Source: an uncultured Acetatifactor sp. (lineage in GTDB: Bacteria; Bacillota; Clostridia; Lachnospirales; Lachnospiraceae). Taken from it: a stretch of 64,000 nt of DNA. The stretch's first letter is position 1. The number at the start of each line of letters is the position of its first letter. Below, in pieces: positions 25,834 to 34,181 of the stretch. A program made the position numbers and the translations under genes. The stretch covers positions 1 to 64,000 of the forward strand of contig CAJUJN010000001.1 in the NCBI GenBank assembly GCA_910586775.1, read 5' to 3'. The notes under the pieces are model-generated. The model had not been told where the DNA came from. It saw nothing but the letters and a program-made list of their open reading frames with translations, and made no database searches.

Positions 25834-25866
25834 AAAACGAGGCTTCGCAGGAGGCCTCGTTTTTGT
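25834..25866 (+). terminator. Rho-independent terminator of the acyl/ACP operon
   Basis: AACGAGGC and GCCTCGTT form a stem around a short loop and are followed by TTTTT. The A-rich left flank would let it work in both directions. Confidence 0.88.
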
Positions 25867-25894
25867 TAACAGCGAAAGAGAAACTGTTTCTATC

Positions 25895-26503
25895 ATACGC
25901 GCCAGAAGATTGCAGACATGTCCTGACGCCTCACATTTTGTCATAGGATACGACTTTCCTGGGCACATATACGGGAAAGCGCGGCGGCTCGTCAGGACAT
26001 TTTCCGGACGCCGGCGCTATAATGTGCTCGGAGCCTTAGATTACGTATCCAAGAAAGTCCACGCAATTACCAATGACACTTATATAATAGCCACGAAGGT
26101 ATGTTCCACGAAGGTATGTGCCATGCTGCGCCAGATTGCTTCCGAATATAAAGGCCTGCCGGTACATCTGATACTTGACAATGCGAGATACCAGAAGTGC
26201 GCAGCCGCACAGGAACTCGCCGGAAAGCTTGGCATATCGCCTGAGTACATACCGCCATACAGCCCAAGCCTCAACCTGATTGAGCGCATCTGAAAATTTG
26301 TCAAGAGTGGACTGCGCTCAAAATACTATAGTGACTTTGCGGGCTTCCGGAAAAAAATTGACTCCACCATATGCAGCACATCCGGAAGCAATAAAACAAA
26401 GATTGACAAGCTGATTGGCAAGGGGATCCAATTATATCATGACATCAGTGCAGTAGCTGGCAACACATTTTCATGCCCGGAAGGAGTAAATAATGCGGCC
26501 TAA
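25895..26503 (+). pseudogene. IS630-family transposase remnant
   Basis: The visible frame keeps the DDE half of an IS630-type transposase: HFVIGYDFPGHIYG, a strand with GRRRYNVLGALDYV, the second Asp in VHLILDNARYQKC and the Glu in PSLNLIERI. A TGA at 26291-26293 occupies the place of the near-universal Trp codon (TGG) in 'LIERIWKF'. The same frame continues KFVKSGLRSKYYSDFAGF to a natural stop at 26501. The N-terminal helix-turn-helix half is missing, so the copy is both truncated and interrupted. No terminal inverted repeats were identified. Confidence 0.8.
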
Positions 26504-26513
26504 ATGGGCAAAT

Positions 26514-26828
26514 CTATCTACTGCAAATCCAATCGGTGATTAGTATAATTCTCGTAATCCCTGTCATAACGCCTCGTTCCAACCAGGGATTTGTCTTAAA
26601 TGCGGAATTGAAGAGACTCCTGATAAATGCCACTATTTCATCCCAGAATCCGCCTACACAGGCTTCCTGCATGGGTGTATCATATTTATCTAAGAGGATG
26701 ATGACCTTCTTTCCATAATAGCGGCACAGATAGTCCGACATCTGGTACAGCGCAGAGGCGGCATCAGAATTGCTGATCTCCAGCTCCAATATCCTGTCGA
26801 AACAGGCCCTGTCCATGTCCTCTGCCAT
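26514..26828 (-). pseudogene. Fragment of an AAA-ATPase/DUF1703-type protein
   Basis: 104 codons match the middle of the large Clostridia/Bacteroidetes AAA-ATPase-like family. KVIILLDKYDTPMQEA is the Walker B region (normally LLDEYDTP, here Glu changed to Lys), and GVMTGITRI is the sensor segment. The P-loop half and the C-terminal nuclease-like half are both missing. It abuts the IS630 remnant. Confidence 0.7.
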
Positions 26829-26914
26829 ATTGCAGAAATATAATTCACACTCAGTTGTCTGCTTTTAGTATAACGACATTACAATGACAATGTGTGCCGT
26901 GAAAGCGTTTTCCC

Positions 26915-28633
26915 TCACACCCCGATCAACGCATCAAACGTCCCCACCACATTCAGCCGCCCGTACCCCCACTCTCTGTTTGGAAACTTCATATCAAAAT
27001 TCCTGGAAGCCCCCCGGATAAAATAATTCTTAATCTCCCTGCTGGCCACCGACCGGTTGTTCCCCTCCACCACCGCCCACTGCATAAACTGTGCCACGGC
27101 CCCTGCGGTAACGGCGGCCGCCAGGGAGCTGCCCGTCTCCCTGCCCCGGATAGTAGATACATTGACACCGGGAGCCGCGAAATCCGGATTCACTACGCCG
27201 GTTCTGGTGAATCCTCTGCCGGAGTCAATATAGAAGCTGTTATTTGCGGCATTATAGGTGGACACACTGATGACGTCTTTCGCCATAGCCGGCTCCGTCA
27301 GCGTAATATAGGGCGTGGACTCCAGAAACTGCACCGTTCCGTCCATAAACTGCGTGATGGGAAGCCACATGTGAAAGCTTCCGTTGTGGATATCCCCCAC
27401 AGCCTCCACCTGGAACGTCCATATACCCGGCGTAGGCAGAGAAACCCGCAGCACCACTACTTCCTCTCCCGACGCAGGCTCTACCAGCGTACCGGCTATG
27501 GTAATCCTGGTCCGCTCATACACAAAGCTGTAAGTGATGCTGCCCTGTATGCCCAACCGGATAGGCGGAATGGTCTCTCCTCCGGGGGAACGCACCGAAA
27601 TCGTAAACACATCGGGCACATTCCCCCATAATTCCAGCAGGAATCCCTCCACATTCTCTCCTACCCGCACCTCTACGGGCACACTTCCCGCGCTTCCTGC
27701 CCTGCTGGGAGTCTCCATATATCCCTGAAAATGATGTCCCGCATTTCCCTCATTGCCGCCGCACACCACCACGGCCCGGCTGCGTCGGGCGGCAATGGCA
27801 TCCAGGTAACTGGGAAGGGGCGCGCTTCCCGCATGGTCTCCGTAGTTTGTCCCTATCCCCAGACAGATGATCACCGGCCTGCGGAACTGCCTGGCAAAGC
27901 GGTCCGCATACTGTACCCCCAGCATGATGTCCGTCTCCTGATAAGCGGGAACTCCCGGCGGTATCATGTAAAAACTCCGAAGGAATTCTTTTGCCTGTTT
28001 CAGCTTTACCACCACAATATCCGCATCCGGCGCCGCCCCCAGGTAACTTACGCCGTTTCCCAGCCTGCTTCCCGCCGCCACTCCCGCCATGGCGCTGCCG
28101 TGTCCGATTTCATCCCTGCTCGGCACATAGCTGTACGGATTCTCTGCCTGCAGAGCCCGGTTAATGTCCTCTCTGGTATATTCCGTGCCGTAGTAAAGAC
28201 CCTCCGGAGGCGTCCCGCTCTGAATCGTCTGGTCCCAGATAGCCAGAATGCGGCTGTTTCCCTCACTGTCCCGAAACGCCGCATTCGTATAATCAATTCC
28301 CGTGTCAATAAAGCAAATCACCGCTCCCCGCCCGGTCAGATTCAGCGGCGCCCGCTGTACCTGGGTAATGCCGCTGACGATCAGGCTGTTAGGGTCAAAG
28401 CCGCGCTCCATGCCCTCCACCTGCATCAGTCCGTACAGCTTGGGCACCCCCTTATAGGTATAGACATAATCGTCCGAATTCGGTATATTTGCCTTATCGA
28501 TATATACAATATTGTACAGATTGTCTACATTCAGATAACACAAGTCAAACATGTCAGAATCCAGAATCTGCACCGGGAATTCCGTAATCACATCATAATA
28601 ATCATTGGAAAGGATTTTCTCCCTGCAATCCAT
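26915..28633 (-). CDS. Subtilisin-like serine protease (Csp-like S8)
   Basis: 572-residue S8 protease similar to the clostridial germination-protease (Csp) group. The start at 28633 follows AGGGGAG. Catalytic residues lie in order: Asp in CFIDTGIDYTN (near 111), His in EIGHGSAMAGVAAG (near 176) and Ser in ETGSSLAAAVTAGA (near 500). The Ser motif reads GSS rather than the usual GTS. A long jelly-roll-like insert lies between His and Ser. There is no N-terminal signal peptide, as in Csp proteins that reach the spore by other routes. A role in spore germination or protein turnover is inferred only. It follows the debranching-enzyme gene after a 106-base gap on the same strand. Confidence 0.85.
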   Translation of the reverse strand: MDCREKILSNDYYDVITEFPVQILDSDMFDLCYLNVDNLYNIVYIDKANIPNSDDYVYTYKGVPKLYGLMQVEGMERGFDPNSLIVSGITQVQRAPLNLTGRGAVICFIDTGIDYTNAAFRDSEGNSRILAIWDQTIQSGTPPEGLYYGTEYTREDINRALQAENPYSYVPSRDEIGHGSAMAGVAAGSRLGNGVSYLGAAPDADIVVVKLKQAKEFLRSFYMIPPGVPAYQETDIMLGVQYADRFARQFRRPVIICLGIGTNYGDHAGSAPLPSYLDAIAARRSRAVVVCGGNEGNAGHHFQGYMETPSRAGSAGSVPVEVRVGENVEGFLLELWGNVPDVFTISVRSPGGETIPPIRLGIQGSITYSFVYERTRITIAGTLVEPASGEEVVVLRVSLPTPGIWTFQVEAVGDIHNGSFHMWLPITQFMDGTVQFLESTPYITLTEPAMAKDVISVSTYNAANNSFYIDSGRGFTRTGVVNPDFAAPGVNVSTIRGRETGSSLAAAVTAGAVAQFMQWAVVEGNNRSVASREIKNYFIRGASRNFDMKFPNREWGYGRLNVVGTFDALIGV

Positions 28634-28739
28634 ATCGGGCTCCCCTTCACGCTGATACAATCATTTTATCATATGCAGCGTTTTTGCCCCTGGTTCCTCT
28701 CCGTGTTTCCTTCGTCTTTACGTTTCGCCTCAGTCGCAA

Positions 28740-30863
28740 TTACACCCACGCTTCCTCCGCCACCAGCACCACAGCCGTCCGAGGAGGAACTTTCAGCCTG
28801 CTTCCATACTGAAATTCCGTTTCCCCTTCTATGTCTTTGCCGTCCTCATAGTCCACATAGGTATTCACACATACTCTCCACCTCAGATTGTCCGGCAGAC
28901 TGGGCAGCTGTATCTCCAACGGTTTCCAGTAGGCATTCATTCCATAGAAGACAATATCGTCTTCCGTGTTTTCCTCATTCCGCCCTGCATACATGATGCC
29001 GATAAGCCTGCTGGTAAAATTAGTCCTTGCATTCCACGGATAGTCATTATGGATGCTGATATCCGGGAAACCGCAGGCAGCTACTTTGGTAGACTTTCTC
29101 AGAATGGCATGCTTTTTCCGGAAGGCAATCATATACCGGAAAAAGTCATGTATCTCACTGTACTCTTCCAGCCTGCTCCAGTCCAGCCATGAGATGTAAT
29201 TATCCTGGCAGTACGCATTGTTATTGCCGAACTGCGTATTGCAGAACTCATCCCCCGCAAAGAACATGGCCGGTCCCCTGCTGCACATCAGGGTTACAAA
29301 AGCATTTTTCACCATGCGGCGGCGCAGCTTTTCAATCTCCGGATCATCTGTCTCACCCTCCACGCCGCAGTTCCAGCTGTTGCCATTGTTATCTCCGTCC
29401 GTATTATCCCAACCGTTTTTCTCATTGTGCTTGATATTATAGGAGTACAGGTCATACAGGGTAAAACCGTCATGGCAGGTCAGGAAATTGACGGATGCGC
29501 TCTGCCCTCTTTTCAGAGAATCGTACATATCCCTGGAACCGGTTATCCTGGTGATGGCAGCGCCTGCCATGCCCTCGTCCCCCTTCAGGAAACGCCGCAG
29601 GTCATCGCGGTATTTTCCGTTCCATTCGGACCACCTGTTGTATGCCGGAAAGTGTCCCACCTGGTAAAGCCCCGCCGCATCCCATGCCTCTGCAATCAGC
29701 TTTACCTTCCCCAGAATCGAATCACAGGCGATTTCCTGGAGAATCGGCGGATTCGCCATAGGCTCCCCGTTCTGGTCACGAGCCAGAATGGACGCCAGAT
29801 CAAACCGGAATCCGTCTACGCGGTATTCCGTTACCCAGTATCTCAGGCAATCGATAATAAAACGGCGGGTCATGGGATGGTTGCAGTTCAGCGCGTTCCC
29901 GCATCCGCTGAAATTATAATAATGACCGTCCGGAGTCAGAATATAATATATATTGTTGTCGATACCCTTAAATGAGAAGCTGGGCCCGTCCTCATTTCCC
30001 TCCGCCGTATGGTTAAAAACCACGTCCAGAATGACCTCAATCCCATTCTCCTTCAGTTCATAAATCAGCTGCTTCAGTTCATCGCCCTCGTGATTATGCT
30101 CCACCACGGAAGAGTATCCTGTATTGGGAGCAAAAAAGCATACCGTATTATATCCCCAGTAATTGTAGAGTTGTACTCCGTCCACAACCCTGGCATTCTC
30201 CATCTCATCGAATTCGAAGATGGGCATCAGTTCCACCGCATTAATGCCGAGATCCTTCAAATAAGGAATCTTCTGACGCAGGCCTTCATAGGTTCCCTTT
30301 GCAGTCACCCCTGAAGATTCATGTTTTGTAAATCCTCTGACATGCATCTCATAAATAACCAGGTCTTCCAGCGGAAGTTCCAGCTGCCTGAGTTTTCCCC
30401 AGTCAAAATTATTTTCGACTACTCTTGCATGATACACAAAGGATTCGCCGTCTTCCGGACGTTCTCCCCAGTTCCTCTGCCCTGTCACCGCCCTTGCATA
30501 CGGATCCAGCAGAATATTATTTTTATCAAAAAGAAGTCCCTTTTCCTTATTATACGGCCCGTCCAGCTGGAACGCATATTCAAATTCCTCAATCTGCAAT
30601 CCGAATACCAACATGGAATACGTATTTCCTATGTGGTAAGATTCCGGATATTCAAGCCTTACATAGGGCTCCTTTTCCTGGGGACGAAACAGCAGCAGCG
30701 CACAGCTTGTGGCGCCATGGGAATGCACCGTAAAACTGACCCCGTTGGATGCGGCTGTCGCACCATCCCTGTTGTAAAATCCCGGACGAACCTTAAAGCC
30801 ATTGATCTCGTCCAGAGGCTGTAATTTTATCCCCCTCTGCGGTCTTTGGTGTACACTGTCCAT
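28740..30863 (-). CDS. glgX: Glycogen debranching enzyme GlgX-type (GH13)
   Basis: 707-residue alpha-1,6-glucosidase of the isoamylase/GlgX group. The N-terminal CBM48 domain covers about 1-150. The GH13 barrel shows VILDVVFNHTAEGN (region I), RVDGFRFDLAS with the nucleophile Asp (near 353), LIAEAWDAAG with the acid Glu (near 390) and NFLTCHDGFTLYDL (region IV). It removes side chains from glycogen or starch-like glucans. Three consecutive ATGs follow AGGAGG; the third (30863) has the best 7-base spacing, and the frame extends upstream into the tandem repeat array. Other glg genes are not in the window. Confidence 0.88.
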   Translation of the reverse strand: MDSVHQRPQRGIKLQPLDEINGFKVRPGFYNRDGATAASNGVSFTVHSHGATSCALLLFRPQEKEPYVRLEYPESYHIGNTYSMLVFGLQIEEFEYAFQLDGPYNKEKGLLFDKNNILLDPYARAVTGQRNWGERPEDGESFVYHARVVENNFDWGKLRQLELPLEDLVIYEMHVRGFTKHESSGVTAKGTYEGLRQKIPYLKDLGINAVELMPIFEFDEMENARVVDGVQLYNYWGYNTVCFFAPNTGYSSVVEHNHEGDELKQLIYELKENGIEVILDVVFNHTAEGNEDGPSFSFKGIDNNIYYILTPDGHYYNFSGCGNALNCNHPMTRRFIIDCLRYWVTEYRVDGFRFDLASILARDQNGEPMANPPILQEIACDSILGKVKLIAEAWDAAGLYQVGHFPAYNRWSEWNGKYRDDLRRFLKGDEGMAGAAITRITGSRDMYDSLKRGQSASVNFLTCHDGFTLYDLYSYNIKHNEKNGWDNTDGDNNGNSWNCGVEGETDDPEIEKLRRRMVKNAFVTLMCSRGPAMFFAGDEFCNTQFGNNNAYCQDNYISWLDWSRLEEYSEIHDFFRYMIAFRKKHAILRKSTKVAACGFPDISIHNDYPWNARTNFTSRLIGIMYAGRNEENTEDDIVFYGMNAYWKPLEIQLPSLPDNLRWRVCVNTYVDYEDGKDIEGETEFQYGSRLKVPPRTAVVLVAEEAWV

Positions 30864-30897
30864 CATCATTCCTCCTAGTCTTAGTTCCTTAATGTGT

Positions 30898-31080
30898 CCA
30901 TGGATACATTGCACCCTTGGATGCATTGCACATGGGATGCATTTCACCTGCGGATGTATTACACCTGCAGATGCATTTCACACGGGATGCATTTCACCTG
31001 CGGATGCATTTCACATGGGATGCATTGCACCTGAGGATGCATTTCACACGAGATGCATTTCACCTGCGAATACATTGCAT
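30898..31080. repeat. Tandem array of eleven 16/17-bp units
   Basis: About eleven units with consensus GGATGCATTTCACCTGC, mostly alternating 17- and 16-base lengths and two spacer types (CTGC and ACG/ATG). Each unit contains the palindrome ATGCAT or a variant. The array starts about 35 bases upstream of the glgX start codon. Possible roles are a protein-binding array, a variable-number repeat or a DNA-bending element. Confidence 0.85.
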
Positions 31081-31220
31081 CCGTTCAGGAAACGTGCATG
31101 AAAGATTCTTCCGACTGCCCGGCAGATGTGTCCCCTCCGGACTCCTCTATCAGTATCTGCTGTTTTTCATTCCGCCATACCTCCCGCATACGCGGCCTTC
31201 TTCAGTATTTATACTTCACA

Positions 31221-31248
31221 TATACCCGTGAGCGCATTCATTTGCCGC
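31221..31248 (+). repeat. 28-bp repeat family 3, reference copy
   Basis: TATACCCGTGAGCGCATTCA followed by TTTGCCGC. A close copy (about 23 of 28) lies at 40168-40195 on the opposite strand and a weaker one at 7511-7538. Confidence 0.5.
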
Positions 31249-31260
31249 TTTCCGGCCTGT

Positions 31261-31367
31261 TAAGGAAGTGTCTACAAATAACCGCTACAAGTTTGCAGCA
31301 ATTTTTATTGTATTTCCTGGCTTTTTCCTGAACAGATTGTAGCGGTTATTTTCCGACAATTCCTAAG
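31261..31367. repeat. 107-bp hairpin element, copy 2
   Basis: Same length and end sequences as the copy at 14017-14123. The inner stem TAACCGCTACAA pairs exactly with TTGTAGCGGTTA, with two compensatory base-pair changes relative to copy 1. It is immediately followed by dispersed repeat copy A. Confidence 0.8.
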
Positions 31368-31438
31368 CAGAAGCGCTCACTCGTTATACATTCACGTTGG
31401 CAAATGTTATCGGACGCGAGTATAAATTAGATTTGCAG
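31367..31438 (+). repeat. Dispersed repeat family 1, copy A
   Basis: Begins GCAGAAGCGCTCACTCG, contains TTATACATTCACGTTGG and CAAATGTTATCGG, then GAGTATAAATT, and ends ATTTGCAG. It shares this order with copy C (17924-18000, minus) and copy B (53845-53907). A GGAAGTGTCT end in inverse orientation at 31434-31447 overlaps its right end. Confidence 0.75.
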
Positions 31439-31619
31439 ACACTTCCCTTTTACCTTGTCTGTCTAATGAAGGGCAGCCATACATATGCTTACCCGGAACA
31501 GATTCATAAATTCCGGCCGCTCCGGGTACAGCGATAAATAAACGCTGCAGGAACAAATATTTCCCACAGCGTCATATTCATCGTATATAACCGGGCATTC
31601 CTCACAGCTTCCGTCTTAG

Positions 31620-31976
31620 TCACTGATTCATATTCTTCTCTATACATGCGACAATATCATTCTGCACAGGAATAACCTTCTTCAGAAGCTCTCTGGCCTC
31701 TTCCGGCTGCCCGGTACGCAGCAGACTCAAGATTTCATTGTAGGATTCGTATATAGGGGTAAGTGACAGATTCCCCGATGTCCCCTTGATCGCATGTACT
31801 TTTTCAATTGTCTCCGTACAGTCGGAGGCGTCAAAGTCTACGGATACTTCACTTCCCTTTATCATTTTTACAAAGGAACCCAGAAGCCTTGTATACAATT
31901 TCTCATTACCCATAACCCGCTTCAGGCCATCATCCACATCCACGCCCAAAGCCCTCAATTCGTCCAGCAAATTCAT
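31620..31976 (-). CDS. Stand-alone HPt phosphotransfer protein
   Basis: 118-residue histidine phosphotransfer domain. The phospho-His is His61 in EKVHAIKGTSGNL, inside a four-helix bundle. The start at 31976 follows GAGGAG and gives a full domain; the frame extends 17 codons upstream without a site. It is the last gene of the chemosensory operon and probably shuttles phosphate between the PAS histidine kinase or CheA and one of the receiver-domain proteins encoded upstream. Confidence 0.85.
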   Translation of the reverse strand: MNLLDELRALGVDVDDGLKRVMGNEKLYTRLLGSFVKMIKGSEVSVDFDASDCTETIEKVHAIKGTSGNLSLTPIYESYNEILSLLRTGQPEEARELLKKVIPVQNDIVACIEKNMNQ

Positions 31977-32053
31977 CCCGACACTCCTCTTTTTCTCTAC
32001 CTTCTTATCTCTTTCACTGATCATCACGGCAGGCCAACGATTCCCGGAAAGTA

Positions 32054-32139
32054 CCTTTTCAACGGAGCCTTACCGGAATACCCGCTTCGGTGCCTTTTCA
32101 ACCGGAGCCTTACCGGAATACCCGCTTCGGCGCTTTTCC
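32054..32139. repeat. 40-bp tandem duplication between MCP and HPt genes
   Basis: Two adjacent copies of a unit containing GGAGCCTTACCGGAATACCC then GCTTCGG, with period 40 bases and only a few changes near the right end. It lies in the 277-base spacer between the MCP and HPt genes. Confidence 0.75.
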
Positions 32140-32253
32140 ATCGCCCGAAACACCCTCATGCCAGTCCCGGCACATCATTTCACCGCTCTGCACACAGGCT
32201 TTGCCGTCCGCCAAAAAAGCACAGGAACCGCAGTCCCTGTGCCAGGTTTCAGA

Positions 32254-33606
32254 TCAATACTTTCCAAAACCGTCCCCAAGGGAAATTACCTGCTCATTTG
32301 CATTTGATACAGAAGCGCTGTATCCTGAAGAACTGCCTCTGGAAGTCACTCCCTGACCGTTGCCCAGATTGTAGATGGAAAGCATCTCACGCATTCTGGA
32401 CGCCTGGTTGGATAATTCTTCACTGGCTGCCGCACATTCCTCGCTGGTAGCGGAGTTAGTCTGTACTACCTGGGATACCTGAGAAATTGCCTGCTCAATC
32501 TGTGCTACCGCTGTAGCCTGATAGTTGGAAGATTCCGCAATGCCATTGATGATATGCTCGCTCTCCTGAACCACTTTTGAGATTTCTTCCATTGCCCTGG
32601 CAGTCTGATCCGCAATCTTGGAACCGGCATTCACCTTGTCAATGGAATCCTCAATCAGGGCAGATGTCTCGCTTGCCGCTTCCGCACTCTTGGCTGCCAG
32701 ACTTCTCACTTCCTCTGCCACTACAGCAAAGCCTTTGCCTGCCTCGCCCGCTCTTGCAGCCTCGACTGCCGCATTCAGTGCAAGGATATTTGTCTGGAAC
32801 GCAATGTCTTCAATGGTCTTGATAATTTTGGAGATACTCTCGGAAGACTTGTTGATATCTTCCATAGCAGACACCATGTTCTGCATCTGTACATTTCCCT
32901 GCTTTACATCGCCGATGGCGCGCATTACCAGACCTGCAGCAGAATTTGCCTGTTCGGCATTCTGCCTTGTCTTGTCGGCAATCTCGTCAATAGAAGCGGT
33001 AATCTGCTGGATAGCGCTTGCCTGCTCGGTGGAACCCTGTGCCAGAGCCTGGCTGGCGCTCGCCACCTGAGAAGAACTGACTGTTACCTGGGAGCCTGCA
33101 TCACTGATGTTGCTCAATGCATTATGGTTATCCTCTACCAGTTTCTTCAGGGAGTTACCCAATAAGTCATCCGCTGATTTGGGATTCACCGTCACCGTCA
33201 GATTGCCGTTGGATACTTCTTCGGCAACTTTTGCCTGGTCTTTAATATTTTCAATCACCCTGGTATACTCATCTACCAGATCGCCGAACTCATCGTTATT
33301 ATACTTCTCCAGATGAATGTCTACACGGCCTACCGCAATATCTTTTGCAGCATTGGAAAGCAGCACCATGGATTTCTGAATCGTCTTGATCAGGTCATAA
33401 GCAACAAACAGCGTAATGACAATGGATATAACCAGTGCGGCAATGGAAAAAATCGTTGAGCCTGTGATAGCGGCCTCCTGCTCATGCGCTTCCGCCTGCG
33501 CAACCCTGTGCATTGACATCATCCCGAATACTACATTTAACGTGGTCAGTATAATGGGAATACAGAAACCTCCTATCAGTCTTGTCTTAATTGTTAAATT
33601 CTTCAT
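32254..33606 (-). CDS. Methyl-accepting chemotaxis protein without a large sensor domain
   Basis: 450-residue chemoreceptor. Two transmembrane helices (about 10-30 and 47-70) are separated by only about 20 residues (SMHRVAQAEAHEQEA), so there is no periplasmic ligand domain. A HAMP region and a long coiled coil follow, with the universally conserved hairpin tip (EDIAFQTNILALNAAVEAAR then AGEAGKGFAVVAEEVRSLA). It should control CheA through CheW. Signals must come from the membrane, the cytoplasm or a partner. Start at 33606 has AGAGGT upstream. It sits in the leftward che operon directly after cheW. Confidence 0.92.
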   Translation of the reverse strand: MKNLTIKTRLIGGFCIPIILTTLNVVFGMMSMHRVAQAEAHEQEAAITGSTIFSIAALVISIVITLFVAYDLIKTIQKSMVLLSNAAKDIAVGRVDIHLEKYNNDEFGDLVDEYTRVIENIKDQAKVAEEVSNGNLTVTVNPKSADDLLGNSLKKLVEDNHNALSNISDAGSQVTVSSSQVASASQALAQGSTEQASAIQQITASIDEIADKTRQNAEQANSAAGLVMRAIGDVKQGNVQMQNMVSAMEDINKSSESISKIIKTIEDIAFQTNILALNAAVEAARAGEAGKGFAVVAEEVRSLAAKSAEAASETSALIEDSIDKVNAGSKIADQTARAMEEISKVVQESEHIINGIAESSNYQATAVAQIEQAISQVSQVVQTNSATSEECAAASEELSNQASRMREMLSIYNLGNGQGVTSRGSSSGYSASVSNANEQVISLGDGFGKY

Positions 33607-33619
33607 TTTTCCATACCTC

Positions 33620-34156
33620 TCATTCTTCACTCGATACTGCCTGCTCCATATCCGCAGGCTCATCATCATACAACAATTTCTCCGGATCCAGCAGCAGCTT
33701 CACGGAATTTCCCACCTTGCCGATTCCGTAGACATACTTGTTATGCCCCTTATCACCGCGCCCTATGGTAGGAGGAGGCAGGATATTTTCTTCCGGGATT
33801 TCCACCACCTCGGCAATCTGCTCCACCACCAGTCCCACTGTTGCAGACTTCACATTAATGACAAGAATACATGTCTTGTCATTGTACTCACATACACCCT
33901 GATGAAACCGCAGCCTTACATCCACCACGGGGATGATCCTTCCTCTCAGGTTGATCAGTCCTTTGATATACTCCTCCGTCTCGGGAACTCTCGTCACTTC
34001 CTGATATTGAATAATCTGCTGCACATATTGAATTTCCAGACCAAAGTATTCCGGGCCGGACTTAAAGATCATGTACTTACCCTTCTGTGTATCACTGTTG
34101 TCCGAACCCTTGCCTGCTTCGTCCTGCAGTCCTAACAATCTGTTTGTTTCGTCCAT
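33620..34156 (-). CDS. cheW: CheW adaptor protein
   Basis: 178-residue CheW-like coupling protein linking receptors to CheA. After a 25-residue polar lead, the CheW fold runs from YMIFKSGPEYFGLEIQYVQQ through GLINLRGRIIPVVDVRLRF to VGLVVEQIAEVVEIP. The C-terminal 30 residues are unrelated. It lies between cheA and the MCP gene, 25 and 13 bases away. Confidence 0.93.
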   Translation of the reverse strand: MDETNRLLGLQDEAGKGSDNSDTQKGKYMIFKSGPEYFGLEIQYVQQIIQYQEVTRVPETEEYIKGLINLRGRIIPVVDVRLRFHQGVCEYNDKTCILVINVKSATVGLVVEQIAEVVEIPEENILPPPTIGRGDKGHNKYVYGIGKVGNSVKLLLDPEKLLYDDEPADMEQAVSSEE

Positions 34157-34181
34157 AAGCTTACCGTTCCTTTCCTCAAAT

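Larger units (their letters stand above)
30864..31619. other. 756-bp intergenic region filled with repeats
   Basis: No gene is supported. From left to right it holds a 16/17-bp tandem array (30898-31080), a 28-bp repeat (31221-31248), the second 107-bp hairpin element (31261-31367), dispersed repeat copy A (31367-31438) and a closing GGAAGTGTCT end at 31434-31447. About 170 bases without features follow. Confidence 0.7.

Noticed and set aside
27731..28996. 421-codon plus-strand frame over the subtilase gene
   Set aside because: Arg/His-rich shadow of a GC-rich coding region; the subtilase catalytic triad is on the other strand.
30898..31080. CRISPR-like array
   Set aside because: Units are 16-17 bases with no unique spacers between them and no cas genes nearby, so it is a simple tandem array.
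31005..31101. Repetitive short ORFs in the tandem array (GCISPADAFH-type peptides)
   Set aside because: They are direct translations of the 16/17-bp repeat without start signals.
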